Numbered from the stretch's first letter, positions 53,922 through 62,523 are shown. The stretch: DNA of 64,000 nucleotides from Gemmatimonadaceae bacterium (GCA_030835125.1 JAUQWM010000012.1:62001-126000), one strand, 5' to 3'. Translations and numbers: made by a program. Notes: generated by a model not told the origin, from the sequence alone.

Positions 53922-54144
53922 GATACTCCTCGTGGAATAGGTCTCTCAGGTCAAGCTGAGCGAAAGTACGAGCTTGCAGGAATTCTCTAGCGCTGTTTAG
54001 TGCGGCTGGGACCAAACTCGGACAGGACCAGGGCGCTGATGCGGCGTCCGCATGCTGGATCGTGAGGACGCATGGAAGGATAACGTCCTGCTCAGTACGG
54101 AGGAGCGCGTTGTTACAGCCCGGGGGGGTCGGTAACTGAGCCAC
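53908..54144 (-). CDS. Possible small gene upstream of dndC
   Basis: An open frame of 78 codons (ending AREFLQARTFAQLDLRDLFHEEYRARP) overlaps the dndC start by 14 bp, like other gene pairs of the island. The sequence is not recognised, has no clear start signal and could be the leader region holding the operon promoter. I rate it less likely than not to be a real protein. Confidence 0.3.
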   Translation of the reverse strand: MAQLPTPPGCNNALLRTEQDVILPCVLTIQHADAASAPWSCPSLVPAALNSAREFLQARTFAQLDLRDLFHEEYRARP

Positions 54145-54394
54145 GTCTGCACGTCGCAGGCGCGGGTAATACTCAGCCTAGGTCGGGAGAAAGGCTAGGC
54201 CGAGACGGATCAAGAAGCGGGGATTCGTGGCTCCGCTCCTTGTACGGTCTGGCGGGGGGAGTAACGGGATTGGCGGGCGGGGTTGGGCAGCTGCCGGAAG
54301 CGTAGCCGATGAGGAGTCGCGGAGACCACCTGATCAGAGAGGCTTCGGTCGCCTTGAACCTCGCGACGAGCGACAGCAGACGAGGATCGGCGGC

Positions 54395-54610
54395 GCCCAG
54401 GCAGTTGAAGAGCGCGGCGAGCTGGGAGGGCTTCACGGGCAATTCCCCGATCGAGACTCCGGATTCCTTGAGCCGGACCAGGACCTCGCCCATCACCCAG
54501 TTGGCGGCGACCTTGGCGTCGCCGTGGCCGCTGGCTACGGCATCGCAATCTCAGTAAACGCTGGCGGCGGGCGGCGGGGAGTTCGGGGAGGCCTGAGCGC
54601 GCGTCGACGA
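54395..54610 (-). pseudogene. Fragments of gatB (glutamyl-tRNA amidotransferase subunit B)
   Basis: The minus strand reads GLPELPAARRQRLL, then in another frame HGDAKVAANWVMGEVLVRLKESGVSIGELPVKPSQLAALFN. Both match the tail region of GatB (PSLPAARR, and GDAKTAANWVMGEL..L......I.ELPV.P..LA.L). The rest of the gene is absent and the frame shifts between the two blocks. This is debris at the right edge of the island; 54145-54394 carries nothing else I recognise. Confidence 0.6.
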
Positions 54611-54678
54611 ACAAGGCCTCGCTTTCGGAGGGTACCTGACCGATTTTCGCAGGGAACCGCATTCCCCCCGCGACTCCC

Positions 54679-55463
54679 ATGCCGACCTTCCCATCACTCC
54701 TCGGCCTCACGCTGGCCTGTGCCGCGCTCGTCGCGCCGCTCGCGCGCATCCCCGCGCAGGACGCGGACCTCATTTTCCGCAATGCCCGCATCTGGACGGG
54801 CGACTCGACGCGGCCGCGCGCCGAAGCCGTTGCCGTTCGCGGCGAGCGGCTCATTGCCGTGGGCACGAACGCCGAGGCCGACGCCCACCGCGCGGCGCAC
54901 ACACGGGTGATCGACGCCGGTGGGCGCTTCATCACGCCGGGCTTCATCGACGACCACACGCACTTCGCCCAGGCGGGCGCCTTGCTCATCGGGGCCAACC
55001 TGCTGGACGTGTGCATACCGCCACACCGTTCGCCGAGCGCGTGAAAGCCGCGGCCCGTCGCTTGAGTCCCGGCGCCTGGCTGACCGGCGGCGACTGGGGC
55101 GCCTACGAGGACAACCCGGCCAACGCCACCGGCGGCGCGGTCGCCCGCCCCGTCACGCGCTTCTCGCCGGATCGCTCGATCATCGACTCGGTGACACCAG
55201 GCACGCCGGCACTCCTCAATCGCTGGGACCGGAGCGCCTGGCTCGCCAATGGCGCGGCGTTGCAGGCCGCGGGCGCGACCTGCGACCGCCCGATGGAGGG
55301 ACTGGAATGCGTCGGTGGAAACGCCACCGGCCGCATCAGCGGGGCCGCGCTGGCGCGGGTGCGCGCGGCGGTGGCTCCACGGTTCGGGTCGGACGCGGCG
55401 GTCGCTGCGTATTTCCGGGAGCGAGGTTCACATTGCGCTTCCAGCGGGCGCGGCGGTGCGTGA
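54679..55463 (+). pseudogene. Frameshifted amidohydrolase (YtcJ-like)
   Basis: It starts with a signal peptide (MPTFPSLLGLTLACAALVAPLARIPAQ) and the amidohydrolase start DADLIFRNARIWTGDSTRPRAEAVAVRGERLIAVG with RVIDAGGRFITPGFIDDHTHF (HxH intact). After about residue 112 the frame changes; the continuation reads FAERVKAAARRLSPGAWLTGGDWGAYEDNP and LLNRWDRSAWLANGAALQAAG. It ends near 55430, at about half the length of a YtcJ protein. It is broken both by frameshift and by 3' truncation. Confidence 0.7.
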
Positions 55464-55506
55464 GGTTGTGGTGGATCCCGACGGGAAGTTGCTGATACGG
55501 CGGTAG
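55415..55506 (+). pseudogene. C-terminal tail of another secreted protein fused to the amidohydrolase remnant
   Basis: In a third frame the DNA reads GSEVHIALPAGAAVREVVVDPDGKLLIRR and stops. This resembles the end of a periplasmic hydrolase (beta-sandwich, VDPDGKLLI) and not an amidohydrolase, so two unrelated gene ends have been joined here. Confidence 0.4.
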
Positions 55507-55556
55507 AGGCTTCCCACAGGGGAGGACGGGCGGATGTCTCGCCGTGAGCGAATGAT

Positions 55557-56684
55557 CTACCGCCGGTAGCGCTCGAGATACACGAGGTCGTCCGCCGGAT
55601 CGGTGCGGGCTACATACACCGTGCCGGCGCCGAACCCGGCGACCACGGCACCGTTGCGAAGTGTGGCCGTGCCGAGCACTCGGCCTGTGGCGTCGAAGAT
55701 GTCGTACCGCCACGTGCGTTCGGCGGCGGCGTGACTGCGGCCCACCCAGATTTCCCCTTCGGGTGAGGCGAGCACAGTAGCGGCGATGAACGGGGGCATC
55801 GTGCTCGGGAACGCTTCGTCGGGAAGCTCAGGTGCTCGACTCTGCGGTCCGCTGCCGCCACCGCTTCTAAGTGCGCCAACACGGGCACCTTCGACACGCC
55901 TCCGGTACGCTGCCCGATCGGCGGCAGACACGGCGATCGGCGTGAACGCGTGGACCGCGCCGCGTCGCGGGTTCCCCGCCGCGTCGATCACGTCGATCCG
56001 GAATGGGTCGTGATGCACGATGACGACTCGTCCGTCGGGGAGCACCGTCCACGCGTCGAGGTGCGGGAACGGTGTGATGGATCTGGCGAGCGACGAGACG
56101 CCACTTGGCAGAGTGAGTCTCACGCGCCCACCGTTCGAGACGCGCGTGATCACCTCGGTACGCCCATCCGAAGGGTTCCAGCGGACGATCGCGACCGAGT
56201 CGATGAACGCGCCTCGTTCCTGATCGAACCCACTGCCCTCGAAGTAGAATCGGCCGAACCGGTCAGTTCCACGGGCCCGCGCGAGTCCGCCCGGTACGCC
56301 GCCGGTGGGCATCGCGAGCGCCGAGGGTGCAATCCGTCCGTCAGCTGACACGCTGAGGATTCGGCGCAGCGACGCGTCGACTACCCACGTGGTATCAGCG
56401 ACGCCAGGAAGTGGCGCCGTGGGAAATCGGTATTCGCCCGGACCCTCGCCTTGGCGACCGACTGGCTCTCGCGTGCCCGCACTGAAGTCGACCAGCACGA
56501 TGCCGCGGTCCATCTGATCGGTGACGAGCGCGCGATGTCCCGGGAGTTCGCGCACGCCGGCGATCATCGTGAAGGGTTCGCGGATGGTGGCATCGGGGCG
56601 ACCCGTCAAGTCAAGCCGATGCTGCGACGAGGCAGCGGCGACCGGCATCAGCACCGCGATGAGGAGCAGACGGATACTCGGCAT
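55557..56684 (-). CDS. Six-bladed beta-propeller protein, secreted
   Basis: 375 residues from the ATG at 56684, giving a signal peptide (MPSIRLLLIAVLMPVAAASSQ). Blades: FTMIAGVRELPGHRALVTDQMDRGIVLVDFSAGTREPVGRQGEGPGEYRFPTAPLPG, TTWVVDASLRRILSVSADG, GLARARGTDRFGRFYFEGSG, and LDAWTVLPDGRVVIVHHDPFRIDVIDAAG. The G-R-Q-G-E-G-P-G-E-Y motif is the same as in the propeller at 34046-35227. No catalytic motif is seen. Confidence 0.75.
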   Translation of the reverse strand: MPSIRLLLIAVLMPVAAASSQHRLDLTGRPDATIREPFTMIAGVRELPGHRALVTDQMDRGIVLVDFSAGTREPVGRQGEGPGEYRFPTAPLPGVADTTWVVDASLRRILSVSADGRIAPSALAMPTGGVPGGLARARGTDRFGRFYFEGSGFDQERGAFIDSVAIVRWNPSDGRTEVITRVSNGGRVRLTLPSGVSSLARSITPFPHLDAWTVLPDGRVVIVHHDPFRIDVIDAAGNPRRGAVHAFTPIAVSAADRAAYRRRVEGARVGALRSGGGSGPQSRAPELPDEAFPSTMPPFIAATVLASPEGEIWVGRSHAAAERTWRYDIFDATGRVLGTATLRNGAVVAGFGAGTVYVARTDPADDLVYLERYRR

Positions 56685-56900
56685 AGGCGCTCCGGCGGCG
56701 GGAGGACAGGCGGATGACGCTGCCGCGTCGATCAATGCGGTGGCGGCACTCCAATAGAAGACGGCGCCACGGAGCACGGGCAGCCGAGTAGCGGTCGTCG
56801 GTTGGACACCATCACCAAGATGAATGGTTCCTACCAGCGGTCGCGATGCGTGCATGATGGCCACAACGCCCCAGGGAACGTCTGAAGAATAAACGGCAGT

Positions 56901-56942
56901 CAACGCGGAGGGATCTGAGAGGTCGCGGGGGACGCGGAGGAA
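56901..56942. repeat. GCGGAG-type dispersed repeat
   Basis: CAACGCGGAGGGATCTGAGAGG followed by TCGCGGGGGACGCGGAGG has the 9-11-bp rhythm of the family at 25480, 32762 and 33933. I see no gene in 56685-57191. Confidence 0.4.
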
Positions 56943-57191
56943 CCCCTCACGTCGATCCGGTCGCCTCTCGGCGCGTTGTGGCCTCTCCAGTGAGCTCTTC
57001 GGGTCGCGGTAATGAGGGGCACCGCGTCGGGACCGTTCGCTGCTGACCACATACCGCGAGCGCGTGCTGTCGGAGCATGATTGCGGTTCTCCTCGCCTGG
57101 GGATTGCGCGCCGTCGTTGCCGCTTTGTCCATTCAGGTCGCCAGGATTCAGGCAGGCGTGGCATCTCTTCTTCCATCACGAGGCCGGCCAC

Positions 57192-58613
57192 GTGCTTGCC
57201 AGAAAAATCGACTCTCTCCCGGTTCGGGACGTCCTGATTCAGCTCGTGCCCGACAGCGGCGTCGCGCTGCACCGCCAGATCGAGGCATCGATCCGCGAGG
57301 GGATCCGCACCGGTCGCCTTCCACGAGACACGGCCCTGCCGTCGACGCGGACCCTCGCGCGCGAGCTCGATGTTTCGCGCGGCGTCGTGGTGGAGGCGTA
57401 TCAGCAACTCGTCGCCGAGGGGTATCTCACCAGTCGACCGGGCGGATATACGAGGGTTGCCATCGACGCCGGAACCGCATCATGTGCGGAACCGACCAGG
57501 CCCGTGCGGCGCGTGACCATCGACTTCAGCCCGTGCCGGGCCGACGGCTCCCAGTTCCCACGACGGGCGTGGCTTCGTTCCGTCAGGCGTGTCCTGAACG
57601 AGGCCACGCCGGAGGATTTCGGGTACGTGAGCGGCCGCGGCGCGCCGGTCCTGCATCGTGCGCTCGCCGGATACCTCAACCGCGCGCGGGGGACGTCCGC
57701 CAGGCCCGAGAACATGGTTATCTGCAATGGGTATGCGCAGGGCGTCGGGCTCATCATCGGCGTCCTGGCCAAGGCGGGTGCGAGGCGGCTGGCCGTGGAG
57801 GATCCGTCCGCGGACGACGACGCCGTTCCGGTCGCGCGCGCGGCCGGCCTGGAGGTGATCGGCGTGCCCGTCGGAGAGGGCGGCATCAGCATCGAGCGCC
57901 TCGAGGAAACCGAGGCCGACGCCCTGATCCTCACGCCCTCCCACCAGTGGCCGACCGGCGCCGTGATGGCCGCCGCCGCGCGCGCGGCTGCACTGCGCTG
58001 GGCGGAGCGGCGGGGTGCGTTGATCGTTGAGGACGATTACGACGCCGAGTACCGTTACGACCGTGCGCCCGTCGGCGCCATCCAGGGGCTCGCGCCGGAC
58101 CGGGTCGTCTACGCCGGTACGGCCAGCAAGACCCTCGCGCCCGGCCTGCGCCTCGGCTGGTTGGTCGCGCCGGCGCGCCTTGTGGGCGCCCTCGCCGAAG
58201 CCAAGTCGCTGGCCGACCGCGGCTCGCCCATGCTCGACCAGTTGGCCTTCGCCGACTTCGTGGAGCGCGGCGAGTTCGACCAGCACCTTCGGCGCATGCG
58301 GCCGCTGTACAGGCGTCGGCGCGATACCCTGATCGCCGCGCTCCGCGAGAAGCTGCGCGACCTCGAGCCCACCGGTATCGCCGCTGGCCTTCACCTGGTC
58401 GCCTACCTCCCGAACGATCTTCACGAGGCGGCCGTGGTGGAAGCGGCGGCCCGGCGGGGGATCGCGGCGTACGGGCTGGCACCCTACCGGATCTCGGGCG
58501 AGGGCCGCGACGGCCTGATCTTCGGCTATGCCACGCTCGGCGAGCCTGCCATCGTGGCCGGGATCGACATCCTCGCGGCCGCGATCGACGAGGTGCGATC
58601 ACAGTCGCAGTAG
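57192..58613 (+). CDS. MocR-type GntR/aminotransferase transcriptional regulator
   Basis: 473 residues from a GTG at 57192, chosen because MocR proteins begin shortly before their GntR helix and the upstream part is not conserved. The wHTH is VALHRQIEASIREGIRTGRLPRDTALPSTRTLARELDVSRGVVVEAYQQLVAEGYL. A fold-type I aminotransferase follows with the PLP lysine in YAGTASKTLAPGLRLGWLVAP and EDDYDAEYRYD. MocR proteins sense PLP or amino compounds. The target, if adjacent, would be the RibD-like gene downstream. Confidence 0.9.
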   Translation: MLARKIDSLPVRDVLIQLVPDSGVALHRQIEASIREGIRTGRLPRDTALPSTRTLARELDVSRGVVVEAYQQLVAEGYLTSRPGGYTRVAIDAGTASCAEPTRPVRRVTIDFSPCRADGSQFPRRAWLRSVRRVLNEATPEDFGYVSGRGAPVLHRALAGYLNRARGTSARPENMVICNGYAQGVGLIIGVLAKAGARRLAVEDPSADDDAVPVARAAGLEVIGVPVGEGGISIERLEETEADALILTPSHQWPTGAVMAAAARAAALRWAERRGALIVEDDYDAEYRYDRAPVGAIQGLAPDRVVYAGTASKTLAPGLRLGWLVAPARLVGALAEAKSLADRGSPMLDQLAFADFVERGEFDQHLRRMRPLYRRRRDTLIAALREKLRDLEPTGIAAGLHLVAYLPNDLHEAAVVEAAARRGIAAYGLAPYRISGEGRDGLIFGYATLGEPAIVAGIDILAAAIDEVRSQSQ

Positions 58614-58753
58614 CGCCGGTCCGGGTGATGGTCCCGGGGCGAATTGGACCCGTCCCCGAGTCCGGAATTGGCTCTGGTGTCTCGTCTTCGGAAGGGCGAG
58701 CGTCCCTTTTCCTGGATGGACCAGATCCGATTCGCGGCAAGGAGAACCCGGGC

Positions 58754-59338
58754 ATGGGCAGACTGGTGGTCACCGAGTACATCTCACTCGACGGCGTCGT
58801 CGAGGGACCGAGCGGTACCGAAACCTTCGAGCGCGTTGGCTGGACCGACGATTTCTCCCGTGGCGCCGAGGGAGACCAGTTCAAGGTGGACGAGACCCTG
58901 GCGTCCGATGCCCAGCTGCTCGGGCGCGTCACCTATGAGGCCTTCGCGGCCGCCTGGCCGCATTACCAGGGCGAGTTCGCCGACTACTTCAACACGATGC
59001 CGAAGTACGTCGTCTCGTCCACGCTGAAAGCTCCCGAGTGGACGAACACGACCGTGCTGGGGGGCGACCTGGTCGACGAGGTCACCCGCCTGAAGCAGCG
59101 GTATTCACGCGACATCCTGGTACACGGCAGCCCGCAGCTCGCGCAGGCGCTCCTTGAGCACGACCTCGTGGATGCGCTCCACCTGCTCACCTATCCTGTG
59201 ATCGTTGGGGCGGGAAAGCGGCTCTTCGCCGGGACCAGCGCGACGAAGGGCTTCAGGCTCGCGGAGGCGAGGACCTTCGGCGACGGGGTCCACCTGCTGG
59301 TCTACCACCGGACGCCGACGTCGAAGGAAGACGCATGA
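58754..59338 (+). CDS. RibD-like dihydrofolate reductase family protein
   Basis: 194 residues from the ATG at 58754 (MGRLVVTEYISLDGVVEGPSG). Blocks DAQLLGRVTYEAFAAAWPHY, DYFNTMPKYVVSSTL and YSRDILVHGSPQLAQALLEHDLVDALHLLTYPVIVGAGKRLF are diagnostic. NADPH-dependent reduction of a pterin-like substrate is inferred from the fold only. It overlaps the truncated VOC gene by 4 bp (ATGA) and lies downstream of the MocR gene. Confidence 0.88.
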   Translation: MGRLVVTEYISLDGVVEGPSGTETFERVGWTDDFSRGAEGDQFKVDETLASDAQLLGRVTYEAFAAAWPHYQGEFADYFNTMPKYVVSSTLKAPEWTNTTVLGGDLVDEVTRLKQRYSRDILVHGSPQLAQALLEHDLVDALHLLTYPVIVGAGKRLFAGTSATKGFRLAEARTFGDGVHLLVYHRTPTSKEDA

Positions 59339-59440
59339 AGCCGCGGATCACCGTCGTCACCATCGGCGTGGACGACCTGGAGCGTGCGGTTCGGTTCTAC
59401 CGCGATGGGCTCGGCTTCGAGAGCTCGCCCGTCTGGTGCA
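59335..59440 (+). pseudogene. N-terminal stub of a VOC/glyoxalase gene
   Basis: KPRITVVTIGVDDLERAVRFYRDGLGFESSPVW is the first beta-alpha-beta unit of a glyoxalase-like protein. Similarity ends abruptly at about 59438, after which the frame continues into unrelated sequence to 59658. The break coincides with the left limit of the cassette-like block. Confidence 0.65.
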
Positions 59441-59823
59441 GCGTTCGTTATGCCGCGCTCACGGTCTATGACGCTGCGCGACGGCGAGAGCGGAATCGAG
59501 AAGCGGCGCGTAAAGGGCCCACTGAGCATCCTCTTGGAGGCAGACCAGAGAATAAGGCGCTCGATCGCGCGGTCGGAAGCCTGCTCGACGGCGGCCGGCA
59601 AGCCACCTCCTCGCTGGCTGCGAAAGCGCTGCGCATGCGCATCGAGAGCTTGCTCTAGTAAGATCATGAGGGAGTGGTTAGTCGTCTACGGCGGCAAAAC
59701 GGATAGCGTTCAGCTGCAGCGGATCTAACGACACCGCGCGCTGGACGTGAGCGCCAGCGAACGCCTGCGCGCGTTCATAGCTCCGCCGTCTGCTGCAACG
59801 CACGTCAGGTCGCCCGCGATTCG

Positions 59824-60147
59824 TCAAGCGGCTTGTGCACTGGCTATTGCCTTGCCTACTTGCGCTGGCGTTGAGCCAAGAACAAAGAGTGATCGCAGGA
59901 GCAAGTCTACTGACACCGACGGGTCTGCCGCTTCCATTTTGGCCACCCGTGATTGGCTGGATCCCAGTTCGGTTGCGACAGCGGCTTGAGATAGCCGTCG
60001 GTGCAGTCGCTGTTGTCGAAGCACACGCGCCAGCGTAACGCGAACCTCAATCACCGCACTCTCCGCGTCACTAAGGCCGAGAAACTCTTTTGCACTTCCA
60101 ACCTGCCAGCCAGCCTTGGCAAGGCGCTCCTTCTTTGCTTTCCGCAT
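59824..60147 (-). CDS. higA: HigA-like XRE antitoxin
   Basis: 107 residues: an N-terminal basic part (RKAKKERLAKAGWQVGSAKEFLGLSD), then an XRE helix-turn-helix (VTLARVLRQQRLHRRLSQAAVATELGSSQSRVAKMEAADPSVSVDLLLRSLFVLG). The order is toxin first, then antitoxin, as in higBA loci, with an 18-bp gap after higB. It should repress via the ATATGTC/GACATAT sites upstream of higB. Confidence 0.85.
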   Translation of the reverse strand: MRKAKKERLAKAGWQVGSAKEFLGLSDAESAVIEVRVTLARVLRQQRLHRRLSQAAVATELGSSQSRVAKMEAADPSVSVDLLLRSLFVLGSTPAQVGKAIASAQAA

Positions 60148-60165
60148 ATCACTCCTCCGTACCGC

Positions 60166-60498
60166 TTACGCAGCGTCGTATTCCTTGAGGCGTTTCTTTG
60201 ATGACTCGATTACCAGTTTCGGTGTCTTGCGATCCTTCTTCTCGAACATTTCAGCAATCACAATTGCATCTGGATCGACCCGGTAGACAATTCGCCACGT
60301 GAGGCTCTCGTCAGTAATCCGAAGCTCATGGCATCGAGGCCCGATGGGTGTTATTGGACGCGAGTGAGGCATCCCGAGCTTCTCCCCTTTCTGAAGCATC
60401 CTTAGCAAGTAACCTGCCTCCAAGCGTGCTTTAGCCGAGAATGGCGGCGTCTTGACCCGACCCTTCAGCCAAACCAGCGGTTTGTCCGTTGGTGCCAT
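60166..60498 (-). CDS. higB: HigB/RelE-superfamily toxin
   Basis: 110 residues, RelE/phage Gp49-like: PLVWLKGRVKTPPFSAKARLEAGYLLRMLQKGEKLGMPHSRPITPIGPRCHELRITDESLTWRIVYRVDPDAIVIAEMFEKKDRKTPKLVIESSKKRLKEY. The basic C-terminal half and the HELRI-WRIVY strand are those of ribosome-dependent mRNA interferases. It lies in the cassette-like block, and TA pairs are frequent cassette genes. Confidence 0.87.
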   Translation of the reverse strand: MAPTDKPLVWLKGRVKTPPFSAKARLEAGYLLRMLQKGEKLGMPHSRPITPIGPRCHELRITDESLTWRIVYRVDPDAIVIAEMFEKKDRKTPKLVIESSKKRLKEYDAA

Positions 60499-60507
60499 GG
60501 ATCAAGT

Positions 60508-60543
60508 ATATGTCGGCTCGGACATATGTCAAGACTGACATAT
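60508..60543. promoter_or_regulatory. Overlapping operators of higBA
   Basis: ATATGTC-ggctcg-GACATAT (60508-60527) and ATATGTC-aagact-GACATAT (60524-60543) are both perfect inverted repeats with 6-bp spacers. They share the central GACATATGTC, so two antitoxin dimers could sit side by side. The first site begins 10 bp upstream of the higB ATG. Confidence 0.7.
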
Positions 60544-60867
60544 ACCCTTCCAGAGCACGGCGTTTGTTGGGGCTCCCTAACGCCAAGGACACCGGTCCAC
60601 CCGAACCGGTTTCGTACAGTCCGCGGCGAACCGCTTCAGGTCGGGCCGGACAATCCAGTTTCGGCCACCCCACAGTACCGCGCTTAGGTGGGACATCGCC
60701 AGCAACTCAGACTCGCATCCAAGCCGCCTTTGGCAGAAACGTCCTTCCCCACCCTCACCCAGTCACTCGACCCGCCAGCAACTGGTTCACCTTCTTCGGG
60801 TCCGCCTTCCCGCCTCTTCTGCTGCAGTGGACACGACAAGATCGCGCCCAGGCCACAGAAGCTCCGT

Positions 60868-61362
60868 TCAACTTCGGCGAACCACCTGTAACTTGCCCGA
60901 TCGTGACTCGGTGGTTTCGTATGTCTCGGTCCTGTTGCGAACACACACCTCTCGTCCGTTCTGGACCGCGTACTGTGCACACACTTCCCGTTGCCGTCGT
61001 ACCAGGAGTCCGGCGTACCATTTTGAGGACTGGACCGGGTTACGACGGTCGAAGTCCAGCACCACCCCGTTGCAGCTGTAGCGAACGAAGTTGCGATCGT
61101 GCGGAGCTACGAACGGACCCGGTGCCGTAAGCTTCGAGCTGCAGTCGTTGCTCTGGTCAAAGACGATCGTGTCCGCAACGACATGGAATTTGCCCACCAC
61201 GCGCTGTCCCCCGGGGACGCTCGCGAAGAACTCATAGACCCCCTCGACGGGTCCCGGTGACGCGCGACCGGCGGCGGTGTTCCCGGCGCTCGCGCATGCT
61301 GTAAGCGTCGCGAGCGTGGCAACGGTGAACAAAGGTCTGCGACGGCCGTAGCGCATTGGCAC
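60868..61362 (-). CDS. Hypothetical lipoprotein
   Basis: 164 residues from a GTG at 61362 or 162 from the ATG at 61356. A lipobox ends the signal peptide (LFTVATLATLTAC). The mature part looks beta-rich (GVYEFFASVPGGQRVVGKFHVVADTIVFD; FVRYSCNGVVLDFDR) with four Cys. I do not recognise a family. It is a single gene between two attC-like sequences, consistent with an integron cassette. Confidence 0.6.
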   Translation of the reverse strand: MPMRYGRRRPLFTVATLATLTACASAGNTAAGRASPGPVEGVYEFFASVPGGQRVVGKFHVVADTIVFDQSNDCSSKLTAPGPFVAPHDRNFVRYSCNGVVLDFDRRNPVQSSKWYAGLLVRRQREVCAQYAVQNGREVCVRNRTETYETTESRSGKLQVVRRS

Positions 61363-61506
61363 CCTCGGATTCGTTCGTGACAGGCTCTGCTACGCCATCG
61401 CATCCGCGTTGTTCCGCCCGAGTGGCTCGGGCGAGCCAGGCCTGCACGCTCCGTCGACATCGAGACGTACGCCTGGGATTCGCCCACTTGGTAACCGAGC
61501 GCCGAG

Positions 61507-61588
61507 CTAACCTGCGGGCGAGTCAATAGAAGAGCGAGCGAAGCTCGCGCAATCCTCAGATCGCCCGTCAGGTTCAACGATCGTTAGG
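61507..61588 (-). other. Degenerate attC-like site
   Basis: On the minus strand the left part is CCTAAC-GATC-GTTGAACCTG then ACGGGCGA, and the right part TCGCCCG-CAGGTTAGC. The inner arms pair (AACCTG-A-CGGGCGA with TCGCCCG-CAGGTT) with one unpaired A in the left arm. The right end has lost the spacer between its inner and outer boxes. The loop holds a second hairpin (GCGAGC-GAA-GCTCGC). It is probably a decayed attC. Confidence 0.5.
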
Positions 61589-61629
61589 GGGCGCCCCGCC
61601 AACGCGCACCCTGACTTCACACAACGGGG

Positions 61630-62523
61630 TCACCGAGCGCGACATGCGTCGGGGATATCCCGCGCAAACATCTTGCACAATCCTACCGGCGTCGAGAGCA
61701 CTGCATTGGTCCGGTGCCGGCCGCCAACGGAGAGATCCGAGCGCCACACGAGCCCGACTGGCGCGTCGCGCTCGAGGACGCGAACGGCGTGAGTGAAAGC
61801 CGCCATCATTTGCTCGCTCTCATCGGCGCCCAGGCTGAGGTAGAGGAATCCAGGCGGCAACGACTCCTTCCGGAGCGCGGTTTCGAGACGGTCGACCATG
61901 GCCTCGTTCTCCGGCCAGAGCGCTGGGCTGTGCGCGAACCGTCCGTCGAAGAGCGCCGGGTCGGCAATCTCCGAGTAGACGACAAACAGCCCACCTTGCG
62001 AAACACCGGCGAGCATCCGGGGACGCGTCGTCCGATAGTCCCGTTCGATGCGGCCGATCAGCTCGTCCCGAAGGTAGGAGAGAAACCGATCCCCTCCCCC
62101 CATTGCACTCGGCGATTCGCCGATGTCGAGCCGCATATCCGGCGGCGTGTAGTCGCGATTCCTCGTCTTCCCATCGACGCCTGGGACACCGACGACGATC
62201 ATTTTGGGAACGACCCCGATGCGGGCGAGGAGCGACGCGGTCGCTGCGGTGTGGCCCGATTGCCATTCACCATCGAGCACGTAAAGGATGGGATAGCGCG
62301 CCATCGTGTCCGACGCGTAGGCCTCGGGCAAGTGAACGAAGTACTCTCGCGTCTCGCCAAGAGCCGCGGATTGTAGTGTGGCAACGATGGCGCTCGCCAC
62401 GGGATTCATGTCGCGCGTCAGCCTCTGAGCTTTCTCCTCGAGGGCGATTCGCGCGACGATAGTGCCGGCGACTGAGAGGATTGCCGTTCCTGCGAGCGCG
62501 AGGAGCCATCGCTTTGTCGTCAT
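61630..62523 (-). CDS. Esterase-D-like alpha/beta hydrolase, membrane-anchored or secreted
   Basis: 297 residues with an uncleaved-looking N-terminal hydrophobic segment (WLLALAGTAILSVAGTIVARIAL). The hydrolase part has ETREYFVHLPEAYASDTMARYPILYVLDGEWQ, VGVPGVDGKTRNRDYTPPD, the nucleophile elbow AGVSQGGLFVVYSEIADPALFDGRFAHSPALW and a late GGRHRTNA His region. This is the Fes/esterase D group. The substrate could be an ester of a siderophore or small acid; it cannot be told here. Confidence 0.82.
   Translation of the reverse strand: MTTKRWLLALAGTAILSVAGTIVARIALEEKAQRLTRDMNPVASAIVATLQSAALGETREYFVHLPEAYASDTMARYPILYVLDGEWQSGHTAATASLLARIGVVPKMIVVGVPGVDGKTRNRDYTPPDMRLDIGESPSAMGGGDRFLSYLRDELIGRIERDYRTTRPRMLAGVSQGGLFVVYSEIADPALFDGRFAHSPALWPENEAMVDRLETALRKESLPPGFLYLSLGADESEQMMAAFTHAVRVLERDAPVGLVWRSDLSVGGRHRTNAVLSTPVGLCKMFARDIPDACRAR

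Noticed and set aside
42719-54200. A complete standard Dnd restriction set (DndF, DndG, DndH)
   Set aside because: None of the proteins in the island looks like DndF, DndG or DndH. The helicase is a compact SNF2 protein, unlike the long HerA-like or helicase proteins expected there.
42719-54200. Plasmid partition locus because of the ParB genes
   Set aside because: No ParA-type ATPase, replication protein or iteron array is seen, and the ParB genes are coupled into the dnd operon.
57077-58424. Long alternative frames over the MocR gene on both strands
   Set aside because: They are shadows of the GC-rich coding frame, which shows clear GntR and aminotransferase motifs.
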